From positions 496,001 through 560,000 of the forward strand of contig JALUTQ010000040.1 of assembly GCA_032718865.1 (NCBI GenBank): a DNA stretch of 64,000 nt. The letters run 5' to 3'. Each line of letters opens with the position of its first letter. Positions within the stretch are counted from its first letter, which is position 1. The notes beneath the pieces were generated by a model. It was not told where the DNA came from and did no database searches. It was given only the letters and a program-made list of their open reading frames with translations. Source of the DNA: Tilletia caries. Lineage: Eukaryota > Basidiomycota > Exobasidiomycetes > Tilletiales > Tilletiaceae. Below, one piece after another: positions 10,808 through 21,319 of the stretch. The translations under genes were made by a program, and so were the position numbers.

Positions 10808-11415
10808 CTACCGCCCATATATGACACCGCCACCAGGCGCCACACCGGGCGGTAACCCCGGCTCGATCCCACGACTTCTCCTCAACCCATCCTCACCCGC
10901 ACCCACCCCAGCATGCCCAAGCTCCCCCTCCCCCTCCCCAAACACCAGCCCAGCAGCGCCCTGGCCAGCAGCCTCGCCCGTGCTCGGCCCGAGCCCGACA
11001 CCCGTGTACTCGGGTATGCCCGCGGCCTGCATGACGGAGGAGAAGCGGCCCCAGAGCTGGGCGATCGGTTCGAATTCTCGTCCGACGGCGATGGATTCTT
11101 CGAGCTTGCGGTTGAGGACGTTGCTGTTGGATAGGATCACTTCTAGGCTCTGCCGGAAGCGATGAAATGCGCGCGGAGAATTGATGGAGCAGAGTGGAGT
11201 TGAGCATGGCCCTATGGTTGGGGGTATACTCCCCTTTGTAGAACGGTAGACAGCGCCTGACTCACGATTGCGATTTCGTTCAAGAGACGGTCGCGCTCTC
11301 CCTCGAAGAAGGCTGATCCGCCATTCGTACCCGCCCCCAGCCCTGCTGCTGTTGAGCTGCCGAGATGGGCGTGGGCGTCGGACGCTCCAAATGCTGCTGC
11401 GTCGTTGTGTGCCAT
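10808..11415 (-). CDS. DAD1: DASH complex subunit Dad1
   Basis: Two exons, 11415-11266 and 11149-10808, join in phase 0 to give 163 aa. The core reads ERDRLLNEIAI, then SLEVILSNSNVLNRKLEESI and AVGREFEPIAQLWGRF, the hallmark of Dad1: a short helical pair with LNRxLE and VGxEFxxxxxLWxxF. Dad1 belongs to the ten-subunit DASH/Dam1 ring, which couples kinetochores to microtubule plus ends and is restricted to fungi and close relatives. The N-terminal 36 residues and the Gly/Pro-rich C-terminal tail (ending GLPPGVAPGGGVIYGR) extend it well beyond the yeast protein, as is common in basidiomycetes. Its 3' end faces the 3' end of the coiled-coil gene, 272 bp away. An ACGCGT word lies in the upstream region near 11595. 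Confidence 0.85.
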
Positions 11416-12035
11416 TACTCTTTTCTGATGTGCGAGCGTTGCGCGGGGGTGCCAACCTTGCTGACGACTCTGACTTGCGGACGGAGGTGCGGCTCTGCCT
11501 ATATGTACGTCGTTGAGTGCGAGATTCGATACGAGGACGATGGTGGTGACTGGTGATCCCCTTTAAATTTCCAAGTGTTGTTCTTGTGACCGGACGCGTA
11601 TCGACGCGCTCAACCCAGGCGCGTATGGACACGCGCAGAGACCAACACGGATTTCCTCACAATCTCTTTTCTCTCTCTCTCCCTGGATTGTAACAACATC
11701 TGAGCGCTGAGCGGTTCATAATCTGGAGAGGCCACTGGCATTCGGGAGCAAAGCGGTGGTATGCATTGTGATAAGAGGAAGAATGAAGGGAAGCAAGGCA
11801 ATGTTGCAAGTCAGTGCGGCACCCGACTCGTTTTGTTTTGATGGTTGAGTGGACGCCGATGATCGAACAGTAGCCGATGGTCATATGGTAGCATGGTAGC
11901 AGTCGACCAGCAACCTGCTTCTGAAGTGGAGTGGGAAGGGAGCGTCAGCAAGGACAAAAGTCTGATCGTGAAGGGTTGGCACGCAACACTCACCCGTTAC
12001 CCATCTGTGGCTGGACTGCGACCTTTTGCGTCAAG
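11416..12035. other. Upstream region of DAD1 and spacer
   Basis: No supported gene. Around 11590-11637 there is a cluster of gacgcg/ggcgcg words including one ACGCGT, and a CT-rich tract lies near 11665-11690. Confidence 0.35.
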
Positions 12036-12356
12036 TCAGACGCTTCGGCGACCAGCGCCTCCGCCTGGACCCGCGATAGCCCACTTCGAAACTCCGATGG
12101 GGTTCACTTTGACAGGTTTGGATGCGCTGAGCGCCGGTCCGGTAACGGCGAGAGAGTCGTCCAAGCCGGCTCCGAGGGGCTTGACAGGAGCGTCCGAGCC
12201 GACTTCGAGGGTCTTGAGAGGAGCGTGAGAGCTGACTTTGAGGGGACTGCGAGGACCGTCCGCGACGAATACGAGGGGCCTCGAGTAGGGAGCTCCGAGG
12301 GCGACAGAGGCCAGGAGAAGGGCGCTGGAGAGGATGATGGTGACGAAGAAGCGCAT
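12036..12356 (-). CDS. Small secreted protein (106 aa)
   Basis: Not recognised. Residues 1-20 form a clean signal peptide (MRFFVTIILSSALLLASVAL, cleavage near GA-PYS). The mature part is about 85 residues, lacks cysteine and is rich in Pro, Ser, Lys and Val. It contains loose repeats of the form (S/D)APxK-x-L (SHAPLKTLEVGSDAPVKPLG). Single exon; the start is the first ATG. Size and secretion would suit a fungal effector or a cell-wall peptide, but no family match is evident. A missed 3' exon is possible, because a plausible stop follows at once without a recognisable poly(A) context. Confidence 0.5.
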   Translation of the reverse strand: MRFFVTIILSSALLLASVALGAPYSRPLVFVADGPRSPLKVSSHAPLKTLEVGSDAPVKPLGAGLDDSLAVTGPALSASKPVKVNPIGVSKWAIAGPGGGAGRRSV

Positions 12357-13354
12357 GATTGGATGTCGGAAGGGTGATGTGAGGTGCGTTGGAGATTTTG
12401 TATGGTGGAGGACTGTGGGTAGTGGGAAGGGGAGGAGACAGGGGCATCAGAATATCAGAATCCGTCCAGCTTTTATTCCTTTCCGAGAAGGAACATGAAG
12501 ACTATAGCCGCCAAAGATGTAATCGATGAGCTGGCTCGCCACTCGCCCGTACAGCGCATCTCATAACCTCGAAAGAGTTGACGATAATCGCTTGGGAAAG
12601 GCCTTCAGTCGAACGTCGCGCGGCATGCCGTCTGCCGAAGGACGAACCGCTGCACCGGGCAATTGTTTTTCTCTTGAACTTCCGTCTTCCATCCAGCAAG
12701 GGTGGGCAATGATTCAGGGCGATGAGGCGGTAACTGGCCTTGATAAGATGTCTTCTTTTGCGATGGGCTCGCACGTCCGCAGCCCGCACCCTCGTTTCCG
12801 TGTTCCTGTGTCAGTGTTCTTTCCCGACCGTGCATCGATTGAGTGGGCCGCCACTCGCCAGCCGACAGGGCACGGGATGAAATCCGGCATAGGATGTCGC
12901 ATCACATATCGCAAAGAGCACGCCAGCTCAGGCCCGCCACCGAAACCTTTTTTCGGCGTACTGTCTGTGCCCTGGTGGAAGCCCTAGAGCCTAGAGCGGA
13001 AAAAGGAAGGGGGTCATCTGAGATCTGAGATCTGAGGGAGGTCCGTGGCCTGCTGGCGGAGGAGGAGTCGGAGACTCAGCAAGTCTGCATGGATCAAGGG
13101 AAGGAAGAGAAGGAAGATGTAAGCAGTCAGCTGTTCCCAGACTCCGAAAGGAAAACGTTCTTCCATGCTCTCATGGCTGCAATTCAACGCTGGTGTGAGT
13201 TGATGAGGATGAGGATGGCGTGCGAGCGCCAAAAGGGTGACTCGGTGCGTTGACCAGCTGCACGTGACCCAACCTGCCCAAAAAAGTTATGGAAGGCTTC
13301 GTGAGCATGGACCACGACCATCACGAGCACCCAATACATACATACACACACAAG
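12357..13354. other. Spacer without supported gene
   Basis: A 153-codon plus frame (12526-12987) and shorter minus frames exist, but none shows a domain or convincing codon pattern. The right end is the NUDC upstream region, with a CACGTG word near 13260. Confidence 0.35.
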
Positions 13355-14390
13355 ATGACTCTCTCCGTTGAAGAATACGACAAGCTCACGCCCGAGCAGC
13401 AGGCCGAGCACGACCGCTCCGAGCGAGAGCGCGAGGCCGCCGAACAGGCTGCCCTCCCCTACAAGTGGACTCAAACCCTCAACCACCTCGACCTCACTGT
13501 GCCCGTACAGGAAGGCACCCGCGGAAGGGATCTCGACATTCAGATCAAGAAGCGCAGCATCAAGGTTGCCTACAAGGGAAAGGAGCCCATCTTTCAGGTG
13601 AGCTGAAGTTCTGGGAGGCGAGACGGGTGGGGAGGACGTCATCAAGCGCTCACACTCTTCTTTGTGGTCTTCTTTCCAGGGCGAGCTCAGCCGGGAGATC
13701 AAGGAGGACGACAGCACATGGTCACTGGGTACGTCGGCCCGCTCTCAGGACACATCATCCACCGTCTCCTCTTCTGACTTAGCCCATTCCTTCTTCTCAA
13801 CTCGCCAATACTTCTTGCCCGCACCTTTACAGAGGACTCCATCATCGCCATCTACCTCGAGAAGCTCAAGCAGGGCGACTGGTGGGCACACGTTCTTACC
13901 AGCGATCCCAAGATTGACACCACCAAGATCGTGCCGGAGACCTCCAAGCTGAGCGATCTGGACGCAGACACTAGGTGAGTTCGAAATCGCTTGAGTGCTC
14001 CATGTTTGCCGGATCTCTAAACGGACCGGGCATCCTTCCTCTTTCTCGTTTGCTCTAGGGCGATGGTAGAAAAGATGATGGTGAGCACCTTCGGAACGCC
14101 CGACCTACTTTCTGCAAATCCGACCAATCGGACTGATCATTGGCCTCCTTTCTACCTCAGTTCGACAACCGACAGAAGCAAATGGGCAAGCCGACCTCCG
14201 AGCAGATCCAACAACAAGATGTATGTCCTTTCGCCCCTTTCCCCCACTTCTCTCAGGCACCCGACGTCTTGACCCACCTACTTACTGACTCTTCTTCACG
14301 ATCTCCCTTTCGCAGCTCTTGGAGAAGCTCGCAAAGAAGAACCCCAACTTCAGGATGCCTGGTCAACCACCCCTCGGCGAGCAATCATAA
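13355..14390 (+). CDS. NUDC: Nuclear movement protein NudC
   Basis: Six exons: 13355-13597, 13680-13728, 13833-13974, 14059-14080, 14161-14220 and 14316-14390, giving 591 nt and 196 aa. The CS (p23-like) domain spans about residues 33-125: [40 protein letters not shown], then [13 protein letters not shown] and [16 protein letters not shown]. The C-terminal part has [38 protein letters not shown] and [12 protein letters not shown], as in NudC proteins from fungi to animals. NudC is a cytosolic co-chaperone that works with Hsp90 and stabilises LIS1/dynein components needed for nuclear migration. An in-frame ATG at 13289 would add 22 residues; I chose 13355 because the added part is low-complexity and absent from the family core. 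Confidence 0.92.
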
Positions 14391-14919
14391 ACTCCTCAAC
14401 CTTTTTCAGAACAGTCGTCTCATCGCGTCGAAAGCCTCGCTTCCCCGTCCAACACGTTCGGAGTACTCAGCACAGGCGATCAGAGTCTGATGTTGTGCAT
14501 AATTGCATGAAAGAGGGGTGGGGGTTTTAGGATTTCTGGAATCGGTTTGAAGTTGTTGCCTGACTTCGGGAGAGAGAGGGAAGAGGGATTACGAGTGGGA
14601 AGGGAACGCAAGGATAGACGAGGGTAGCGAAGATCTTGGGTTTAAAGATGCGGCTGGGATAAGAGAGAGAGAGAGAGAGAGAAAGGAAGCCCAAGGTGAA
14701 AGTTCTTCGGACTGTTTTTTGGTTGTGCGAGGAGAGCGAAACGAAAAGCAAGGAAGGGAGGGGGAGGGGAAGACGAGGAAGATAGGGGGGAGTGAGGTTT
14801 CCAAAGGACCTTCGACAACTGACCGGTGGCGTAGACGAAGTGAATTGGGGGGGGGTGACGTTCATACTGTTACGTATCGCTTGAAGCTCGAAGTTCGCGT
14901 AGCCCGGTAAAAAGGGTCT
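14391..14919. other. Intergenic, between convergent NUDC and CLU1
   Basis: No gene is supported. It holds an (AG)n tract near 14660-14682 and purine-rich sequence, and should contain both 3'-UTRs. Confidence 0.4.
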
Positions 14920-17900
14920 TTAACGGCGCGCCTTCTTCGTAACCGCGCTCGACTTGCCCTTGCCTTTGCTCCCACCAGCGCCCGCCGAGCCCGAGTTGAT
15001 GTACGACACCAGCTCGTCGATGCTCAACGACGGGTCCACCACGGGACCGGGACCACCACCACTGCCCGCTCCCGAGGAAGCCGACTTGGCAGCATCCGCC
15101 ACCGCCGACGAAGAAGCTCCCGTCGCAACGGCAGAAGCCGCGGCCGAGCCAGCACCCACCCCGGCGCCGGAACCATATAACCGCATCTGCGCCGCCCGGT
15201 TCGACATCCCCGGCTGCACCTGAATCCCCAACGCAGCAAACTTCGCCTCCCTCTTCTTCGCCTCCATCTCAATCTTCGCATGCCTCACCGCACTCGCCGC
15301 CAGACTGTTCAAGAACATCTCCGCCTCCCTCGTCTGCGCGTCGTCTTTGCCCAGCCGGGCCTCGAAGATCCGGCAGGACTCTTTTGCGAGCTGGAGCGCA
15401 GTTTTTAGGTCCGCGATCAGGGTGTACGCTTGTGAGAGCTCGTGCGTTAGGTTGCCGACTTGGATGTTGTCCGGCCCGAACAGACTCAGCGCGAGCGAGT
15501 GGGCGGCCTGGTAGAGCTTCAGACTGGCCTCCATCCGGCGGGCCTGCTGCAACGTGAGCGCAATCGTGCTCAACACCGTGACCAGCTCGACGTGGTTCGG
15601 ACCGTAGATGATGTACCAGAGCTCGAGGACACGGTTGAGACATTGCAGCGCGGCGTCGTGGTTCCCCTCCGCGCGCTCGAGGATGGCCAGGTTCAGGTAC
15701 TGCGTCACCGTCTCGGCGCTGTCGAGTCCCAACGTGCGCTCGGAAATCGTGACCGCCATACGCTGGTATCGCACCGCATTCGCGATCGACAAGTGCTCAT
15801 TGGCCGGCACGAGCTCCACACTCTCAGGATCCTGACCGGCCGCCTGCGCCCTTCGCACCCGATCCGCATTCTCCATCGCCGCCAGGGTGGTGAAGTGATG
15901 CACATACATCGCAAAGAGCGAGTAGCACCGCGACACCTCCGGATGAACGACACCGTACACCTGCTCGTGGAAGTTGATGCCCTCCAGCAGCAGATCGACA
16001 CCCAGATCGCGATCACCCCGACCGAGACTGAGACGACCGGCCTCAAAGGCCTCCTCGGCCAGAATCGACTTCGGCGCCGAGTCCTTGACGACGGGAACGA
16101 GGTTCAGCACGTCTTCCGGCTCGAACGTCGTCGTCCGTGCGCGGTGGTGACCATTCAGCGCCGAGGCATCACCGACGCTCCCCAGAGCCTTCTTCTTCTT
16201 CTGCTTCTTCTTCCCAGAGGCATTGGCACCAGCGGTAGCGTTCGGCGTCGAGGCGCCTTCCCCATGCGAATCGTCCGACGCATGATGGTGCTCCCCGTTC
16301 GTAGCAGCGGCAGGAGCAGCATGCCCGTTCGCGAGTCCGTTCGAAGAGCTCTGGGCCTGTTGCTCAAAGTAGTACGCCCGCAACTTGAGCTGCACACCGC
16401 ATCGCTGGGAGATCTCTCGCAGTGCCTGGGGCTTGCGAAGATCGCGTTCGAGGAACTGGGCGGGCAGCTCGAAGCGGTATCGCCTCCTAACTTCCGACTG
16501 GACCTGCTCCCGAAGCGACTCCGGGCTAAGCTCCGTCCATCGCGTCTCCTTCTCCTTCTCCTCCCCAGCCCTCTCCAGCAGTGCGCCATCATCATACACA
16601 CCGCCCTCGAAGCCGTCCGCAAGGGGCGAAGTGTGCACCACAGGCCTCGGCTTCGGCTCCACAGCCGCCCCAAGGAGACAGTTCAAGAAGTGACTGATCA
16701 CATTAGACGCCTCCGCATACCCAACCTGCCTCAACAAGCTCTTCAAGATCCGCTTCGACGCCCGCACCACCATCTCCTGCAACACCACACTCTCAAAGCA
16801 CCTCAACGCACCCTCATACCCCGGTCCAGCATTCTTCAGCGCCTCCGCATCAAGCTGGGCCTTCAAGCGCGTCGCTTCCTCCTCAGAACCCGCATACGCG
16901 TCCGGGTTCGACAGACGGGCAAGGTAGCCGAGGTAGCGGACGTTGATCCCGCGCGTGTGCATCTGCTGCGTCAGCGTTGCGCCGTCAGCGGCGGCGAAGA
17001 TGCTCGTCGCGACGTCGGTCACCAGACGCGGGAGGACCACCTCGCGCAGGAAGACGGCGGCGGACCGGACGGCGGCGACGGTAGGGTCGGATTCATCCTT
17101 GGCGAGGACGACGATCTTCGTCTTGGGCTCGGCGTCTTTGTCTTCTTCTTCTTCTTCGGAGCCGGCGGCGGCGGCTGCGGCGATGGCCTCGGTATCGGGC
17201 ACACGGAACTCGACGAACGCATCTGGGTTGAACGCCAGCTGGAACCTGGAGGCATCAACGCGCTCCGGCTTTTCAACTGTAGCCTTCTTCTCATCCGCCT
17301 CCGCAGTCTTCGCCTCCTCCTCGCCATTCTCCGTGATGGCCGACTTCTCCTGCGCCTCCTTCGCCTTACCCTCCGCAGGGTCCTTCTTGATCTGCTCCCG
17401 TGCCCACTTCCGGAACGAGTCATCGTAGAAGATCTCGAGCAGTTCAGGACGGAGGAGTGCCATGCGATGCGGGTACTTGCTGTCCGCTTCCGCCGTCTTC
17501 GACGAGGAAGAGGAGGAGGAGGAGCCAAAGATAGCACCCTCCATATCCTTCTCCAACCAAAGCACATCAACCGGATTCAATCGCGCCAAATCAAGCGCAT
17601 ACTTCCGCCCATCCGCCCCTCGCAAGCCTTTACTCTCCACGCTCAGCCAAAGCGTGTGTTCCTTCCCCTCGCCGTCGGCGACCTTGTGCAGGGCGAGGTG
17701 GAGCGTCGAGGCTGCTTTCTCGAAGATCTTGTGGAAGCCCGGGTGGGTGCGAATCACGTCGGGTCCTTCGACGCCGCCGTAGATCACTTGCGTGTCTTCG
17801 TGAAGGTCTGGCTTCCCATCTGCTGCTGCCTTCTTCTTGGGGTCCTTGGTCACTGTCTCTGCCTCCTTCGTCGCCGAAGAGGGCTGTTCAACAGCGTCCT

Positions 17901-20032
17901 TCTTTGCATCCACAGACGCCGGCACGACCGCCTTCGTCTCCGCGGTGTCTTGTTCCACCTCCTCATCATCGTCGTCGTCCTCCTTCCTTCTGAACAGACC
18001 AGGGACAACGCTCTGCGCGACCCATCGCTCGCCCATCCAATCAACGACAACGGTGCCCAACAAACACACGTTGTCCAGATCCAGCGCATTCAGCGTCCGA
18101 ACACCACTGACATCCTTGCTCACCGCGACATGCGCAGCCTCATGCCCACCCAGGTGCGGATACAGATCGACCCCATCGACACCCTTGGAGATGAACAGGT
18201 TGTTCACGATGAACATCTGCGCCGCGGGGGCGTCCATCGGGTTCATCGCGGGCACCATCCCAGCAGCCACGCGGGGCACGGCGCGCACGGCGGCCGTGAG
18301 GAAGTCCGAGAAGGCCCGGTTGAGGACACGCTCGCGGACGAGACGTTCGGGAAGCGTCGTACGCGGGATCTCGCGGGTCGATTGGATCTCGTCGTTCCAG
18401 TCCCGGGTGCCCTCGAGTTGGTCCGGGCCCGTGGCGCCGGTGATGAGGTAGGCGGATTGGACGCGGAGCGGGTCGTAGACGTGCGAGAGTCCCGCGACGG
18501 TGGGGGAGACTGTGATGGTGTTAGAGGAGACGCCTGCGGATGAGCTGCCGTTGCTGAAGCCACTGCCGTTGGCACCATTGAGGAAGCCACTTCCGCCGTT
18601 GCCGCCGACCGTGCTGGAGCTGCTACCCGGAATCTCGCGAGCCAGCCAGGGGAAGGCCGGTAGACAGTTGCTGCAGGGAATGGCGGCATAGTAATCCCGA
18701 GCGCTGAGGGGATCGTTGAACAGCTTGGCAAAGTTGGTGAGGAAAAGTGGCGAGAGAGCACAGAGGACGTCGAACAAGCTGCACGAGGCGAACTCCGGCT
18801 TGGGCGACTTGGGCAATGTGCGCGGACTGGGGTCAAACTTGGACGCTGTGCACCGATTCACATAGAAGCCCCGGGTACAAGCGGTGATGAAGTGGGTCTC
18901 GCCCTCGAGGGTGACGATGTGCAGGTAGAGCAGGTGACCGGCTTGGATGCGGAGGTGGTGTGGGGGCGGCGACCATGCTGCGACGCTGAGATGGCGCAGA
19001 CTGGCGGGGAAGTAGCGCGGGGGTCGGGCGTGGGCGGGGACGAGGTCGGGCAGGGCGGAGCCGTCGGTCGGGGAAGGGCCAGCGAAGTCTGCGAAGAGGG
19101 CTGCACCGGAGAGCTTGTTTGGCGCTGCGTCTGCGCTCTCAGTGTCTGCCGCGGTACCATTGGTGGTGGTGGTGATAGTGGATGCCTTGTTCGCTGAGGA
19201 GCTGGAGGACTGGGCGTTTGCGGCGGTGATGGCCGCGTTGGACTCCTTCTCCCACTCGGCTGGGTGGCGGACTGCGTCGAGGACGGTGATGCCGGCGTCG
19301 ATGCCGAGGGCCAGAGGGTCGCGATATCCGGAGTGGAGCAGCTCGCGCAGGCGTTGGACGTGAGTGCGCGCATCGCTCTCATTATACTCGACTGGAACAA
19401 AGGGAAAAACGGAGGCAAGTTGGAGGGAGAGAGGGGAAGCCCGACACAAGGACAGGGAGAAAAATGTCAGAAACAGTTTGCGCTGATTGATTCAGTCTTT
19501 TGAAAGTCCCGAGAAACTGACCGTGGGTGATGGTGAGCTGACGCTGCTCTGGTGGAATATCTTCGAAGATATTGCTGAGCTCGGTCCACTCTCCGAGTCG
19601 CTCTCCCAAGGTGACGGCGTCCTCTTGCTGGTCCTTGTTCGAAGCAGAGGAAGCCGGTGCCGACTTGCGGAGACGGAAGCAGAAGGCGCCGAGCCAGTAG
19701 CCCTCTGGACTGTCCTGAATGGTCGCGCGGAGATCGTTGAGGTTCTCGCTCGGGGTGACGGCGCATCGGAGCGGGGAGGGAGTGTCGGGCAGACCTGCTG
19801 CGATGGCGTGCTGGGGCAGTAATGGACGGGGTGGGAAGTAGATGAGGATCTCGAAGGGCGTGAGCTGTGCGGCGGCTTCGATTGCCTCCTGGTCGATGGC
19901 GGCTGCCTCTTCGGCTGCGAGGCGAGCTGCCTCTTGGTCGGGCGTGGGGCCTTCGCCGTCGTTGGTGTTGGGGACGACAGCAGCTGGTGTCTGTTCGGAC
20001 GCGGAGGTCGATGGCTCGTTGGTTGCCGACAT
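14920..20032 (-). CDS. CLU1: Clustered mitochondria protein Clu1/Tif31
   Basis: Two exons, 20032-19522 and 19391-14920, separated by a 130-bp intron (gtcagt...ttccag), give 1660 aa. The N-terminal CLU_N-like region includes LTPFEILIYFPPRPLLPQHA and YWLGAFCFRLR. After the intron comes VEYNESDARTHVQRLRELL, then the CLU domain (RDWNDEIQSTREIP, then RAFSDFLTAAVRAVP and NNLFISKGVDG). An acidic/lysine insert follows (KEDDDDDEEVEQDT). A long tetratricopeptide-like region lies near residues 1290-1530 (GVVHPEVSRCYSLFAMYVHH; YIIYGPNHVELVTVLSTIAL). The tail is Ala/Gly/Ser-rich and ends KKARR. Clu proteins bind mRNAs for mitochondrial proteins, associate with eIF3 and keep mitochondria dispersed. A decayed partial copy lies at 1429-1795. 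The 1027-codon frame on the opposite strand is only its shadow. Confidence 0.92.
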
Positions 20033-20099
20033 GATACTCGTACTGATTGACTGTCAGCTCGGGTGGGCGGCGAGCGAGCGAGCGAGCGGTCGGCGCTTG

Positions 20100-20167
<68 letters not shown>

Positions 20168-20224
20168 GGCGGCGGCAGTAGCGGCAGCGGCAGCGGCAGC
20201 GGCAGAGAGGAGCGCGAGGAGGAC

Positions 20225-20269
<45 letters not shown>

Positions 20270-20497
20270 TGTTGCAAGCGCAAGGAGGTCTTCACTCTTC
20301 GCTGTTGCGGTGTTGGTAAGCTGGAAGAAATGACGAGCGACGAGCGACGAGCTGCCTTGCGAAAATCTGAGCGCCGACTTCCCACTCCCTCGGACAGCAT
20401 CGGCCCGCATTCCCCCGACACACACCACGTGATCATGTAAATTACATATAAACATCTGTCTCAGAACGTTGCGCTGCTCGAACGCAACTACTTATCC
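20033..20497. repeat. CLU1 upstream region with two hexanucleotide arrays
   Basis: An (AGGAGC)n array at about 20101-20167 and a (GACAGC)n array at about 20229-20272, separated by a (GGCAGC)-like stretch. It lies immediately upstream of the CLU1 start, so it is probably in the promoter or 5'-UTR. Open frames here are repeat-driven. Confidence 0.7.
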
Positions 20498-21275
20498 TCA
20501 TGCCTCATGTTTCATGCCTAGTCTCAGATGCCTTCGATGGTCCTTGTCCGGCACCTTCGCCACCAGCGCGATCGTGAACCGCATGGTCTTCCAGGTGAGT
20601 TCACTGATGTCACCCTTAACGAGGGACCCAACATTATTCCCCTTATATTCAAGCTTCTTGAGATTGGGCTTGATGGCCACCAGTTTGTCCGTAGCAGCGA
20701 CCAGATCCGGGTAGGCCTTGGTCAGGATGGAGATGATCGTCCTGTCTTTCAGATCCGTCGTGGTCGATTGGATGTCTGCCGTGGCGCGAAACATGTACAA
20801 GCTCAGGTCTTGGACGGCGTCTTGCGCTTGGAGGAATCCGTTTATTGAGGTGCCATCGACTGTCTTGAGCATCTGCGAGAGCCTGGTGACGGAGTTCTGA
20901 ATTTGCACCACATCGTACAGGACATCATCGTGCAGGCAATTGTCGGCCTGTTGGCGAGCGAGGTAGGGAGGGAAGGGAGATACCGAATGGTCAGCTGGAG
21001 GTAATGGATATCGACTTGGGTTCTGCAGAACTCACAGCAACACCGGTGATGAGGGCAGCGGCGACAATAGCGATGGAGAACTTCACATCATCGGCACCTG
21101 TCGTGGCAGCTCGGAAGGTGGAGACTACTGACTGAGCATGAGCGCTGAGCTCGAGCTGGAATGAATCAATGTTTGGATCGTTGCGCAACGATCTTGGCTT
21201 GAGGATCCCATCTTGACTCTTGAGCTCGAGCGCATGCTGGATGACACCGGGCCCATCACACTCGACATCAAGCAT
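20498..21275 (-). CDS. HsbA-like helical protein
   Basis: Two exons, 21275-21036 and 20947-20498, joined in phase 0, give 229 aa. The second exon (VLYDVVQIQNSVTRLSQML, FLQAQDAVQDLSLYMFRATA, AYPDLVAATDKLVAIKPNLK) has the amphipathic four-helix pattern of the HsbA family, secreted proteins that coat hydrophobic surfaces or the cell wall. The first exon looks like the end of another such unit (FQLELSAHAQSVVSTFRAAT, then a hydrophobic KFSIAIVAAALITGVA). The ATG at 21275 gives no signal peptide at the N terminus, which is odd for this family; a missed upstream exon is possible, but VPS36 starts only 44 bp away. A broken related fragment lies at 43650-43775. Assignment rests on helix pattern only. 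Confidence 0.4.
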
Positions 21276-21319
21276 CAAGACGCAGAGTGAAGTGAGTGCT
21301 GCTGGGAGGGAGTGAAGGA

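Noticed and set aside
15460..18543. 1027-codon open frame on the plus strand
   Set aside because: Antisense shadow of CLU1 in GC-biased codons. Arg/Leu/His-rich text without domains, while the minus strand carries a clear CLU1 protein.
20101..20272. CRISPR-like array
   Set aside because: These are pure hexanucleotide tandem repeats without spacers, in a eukaryotic genome.
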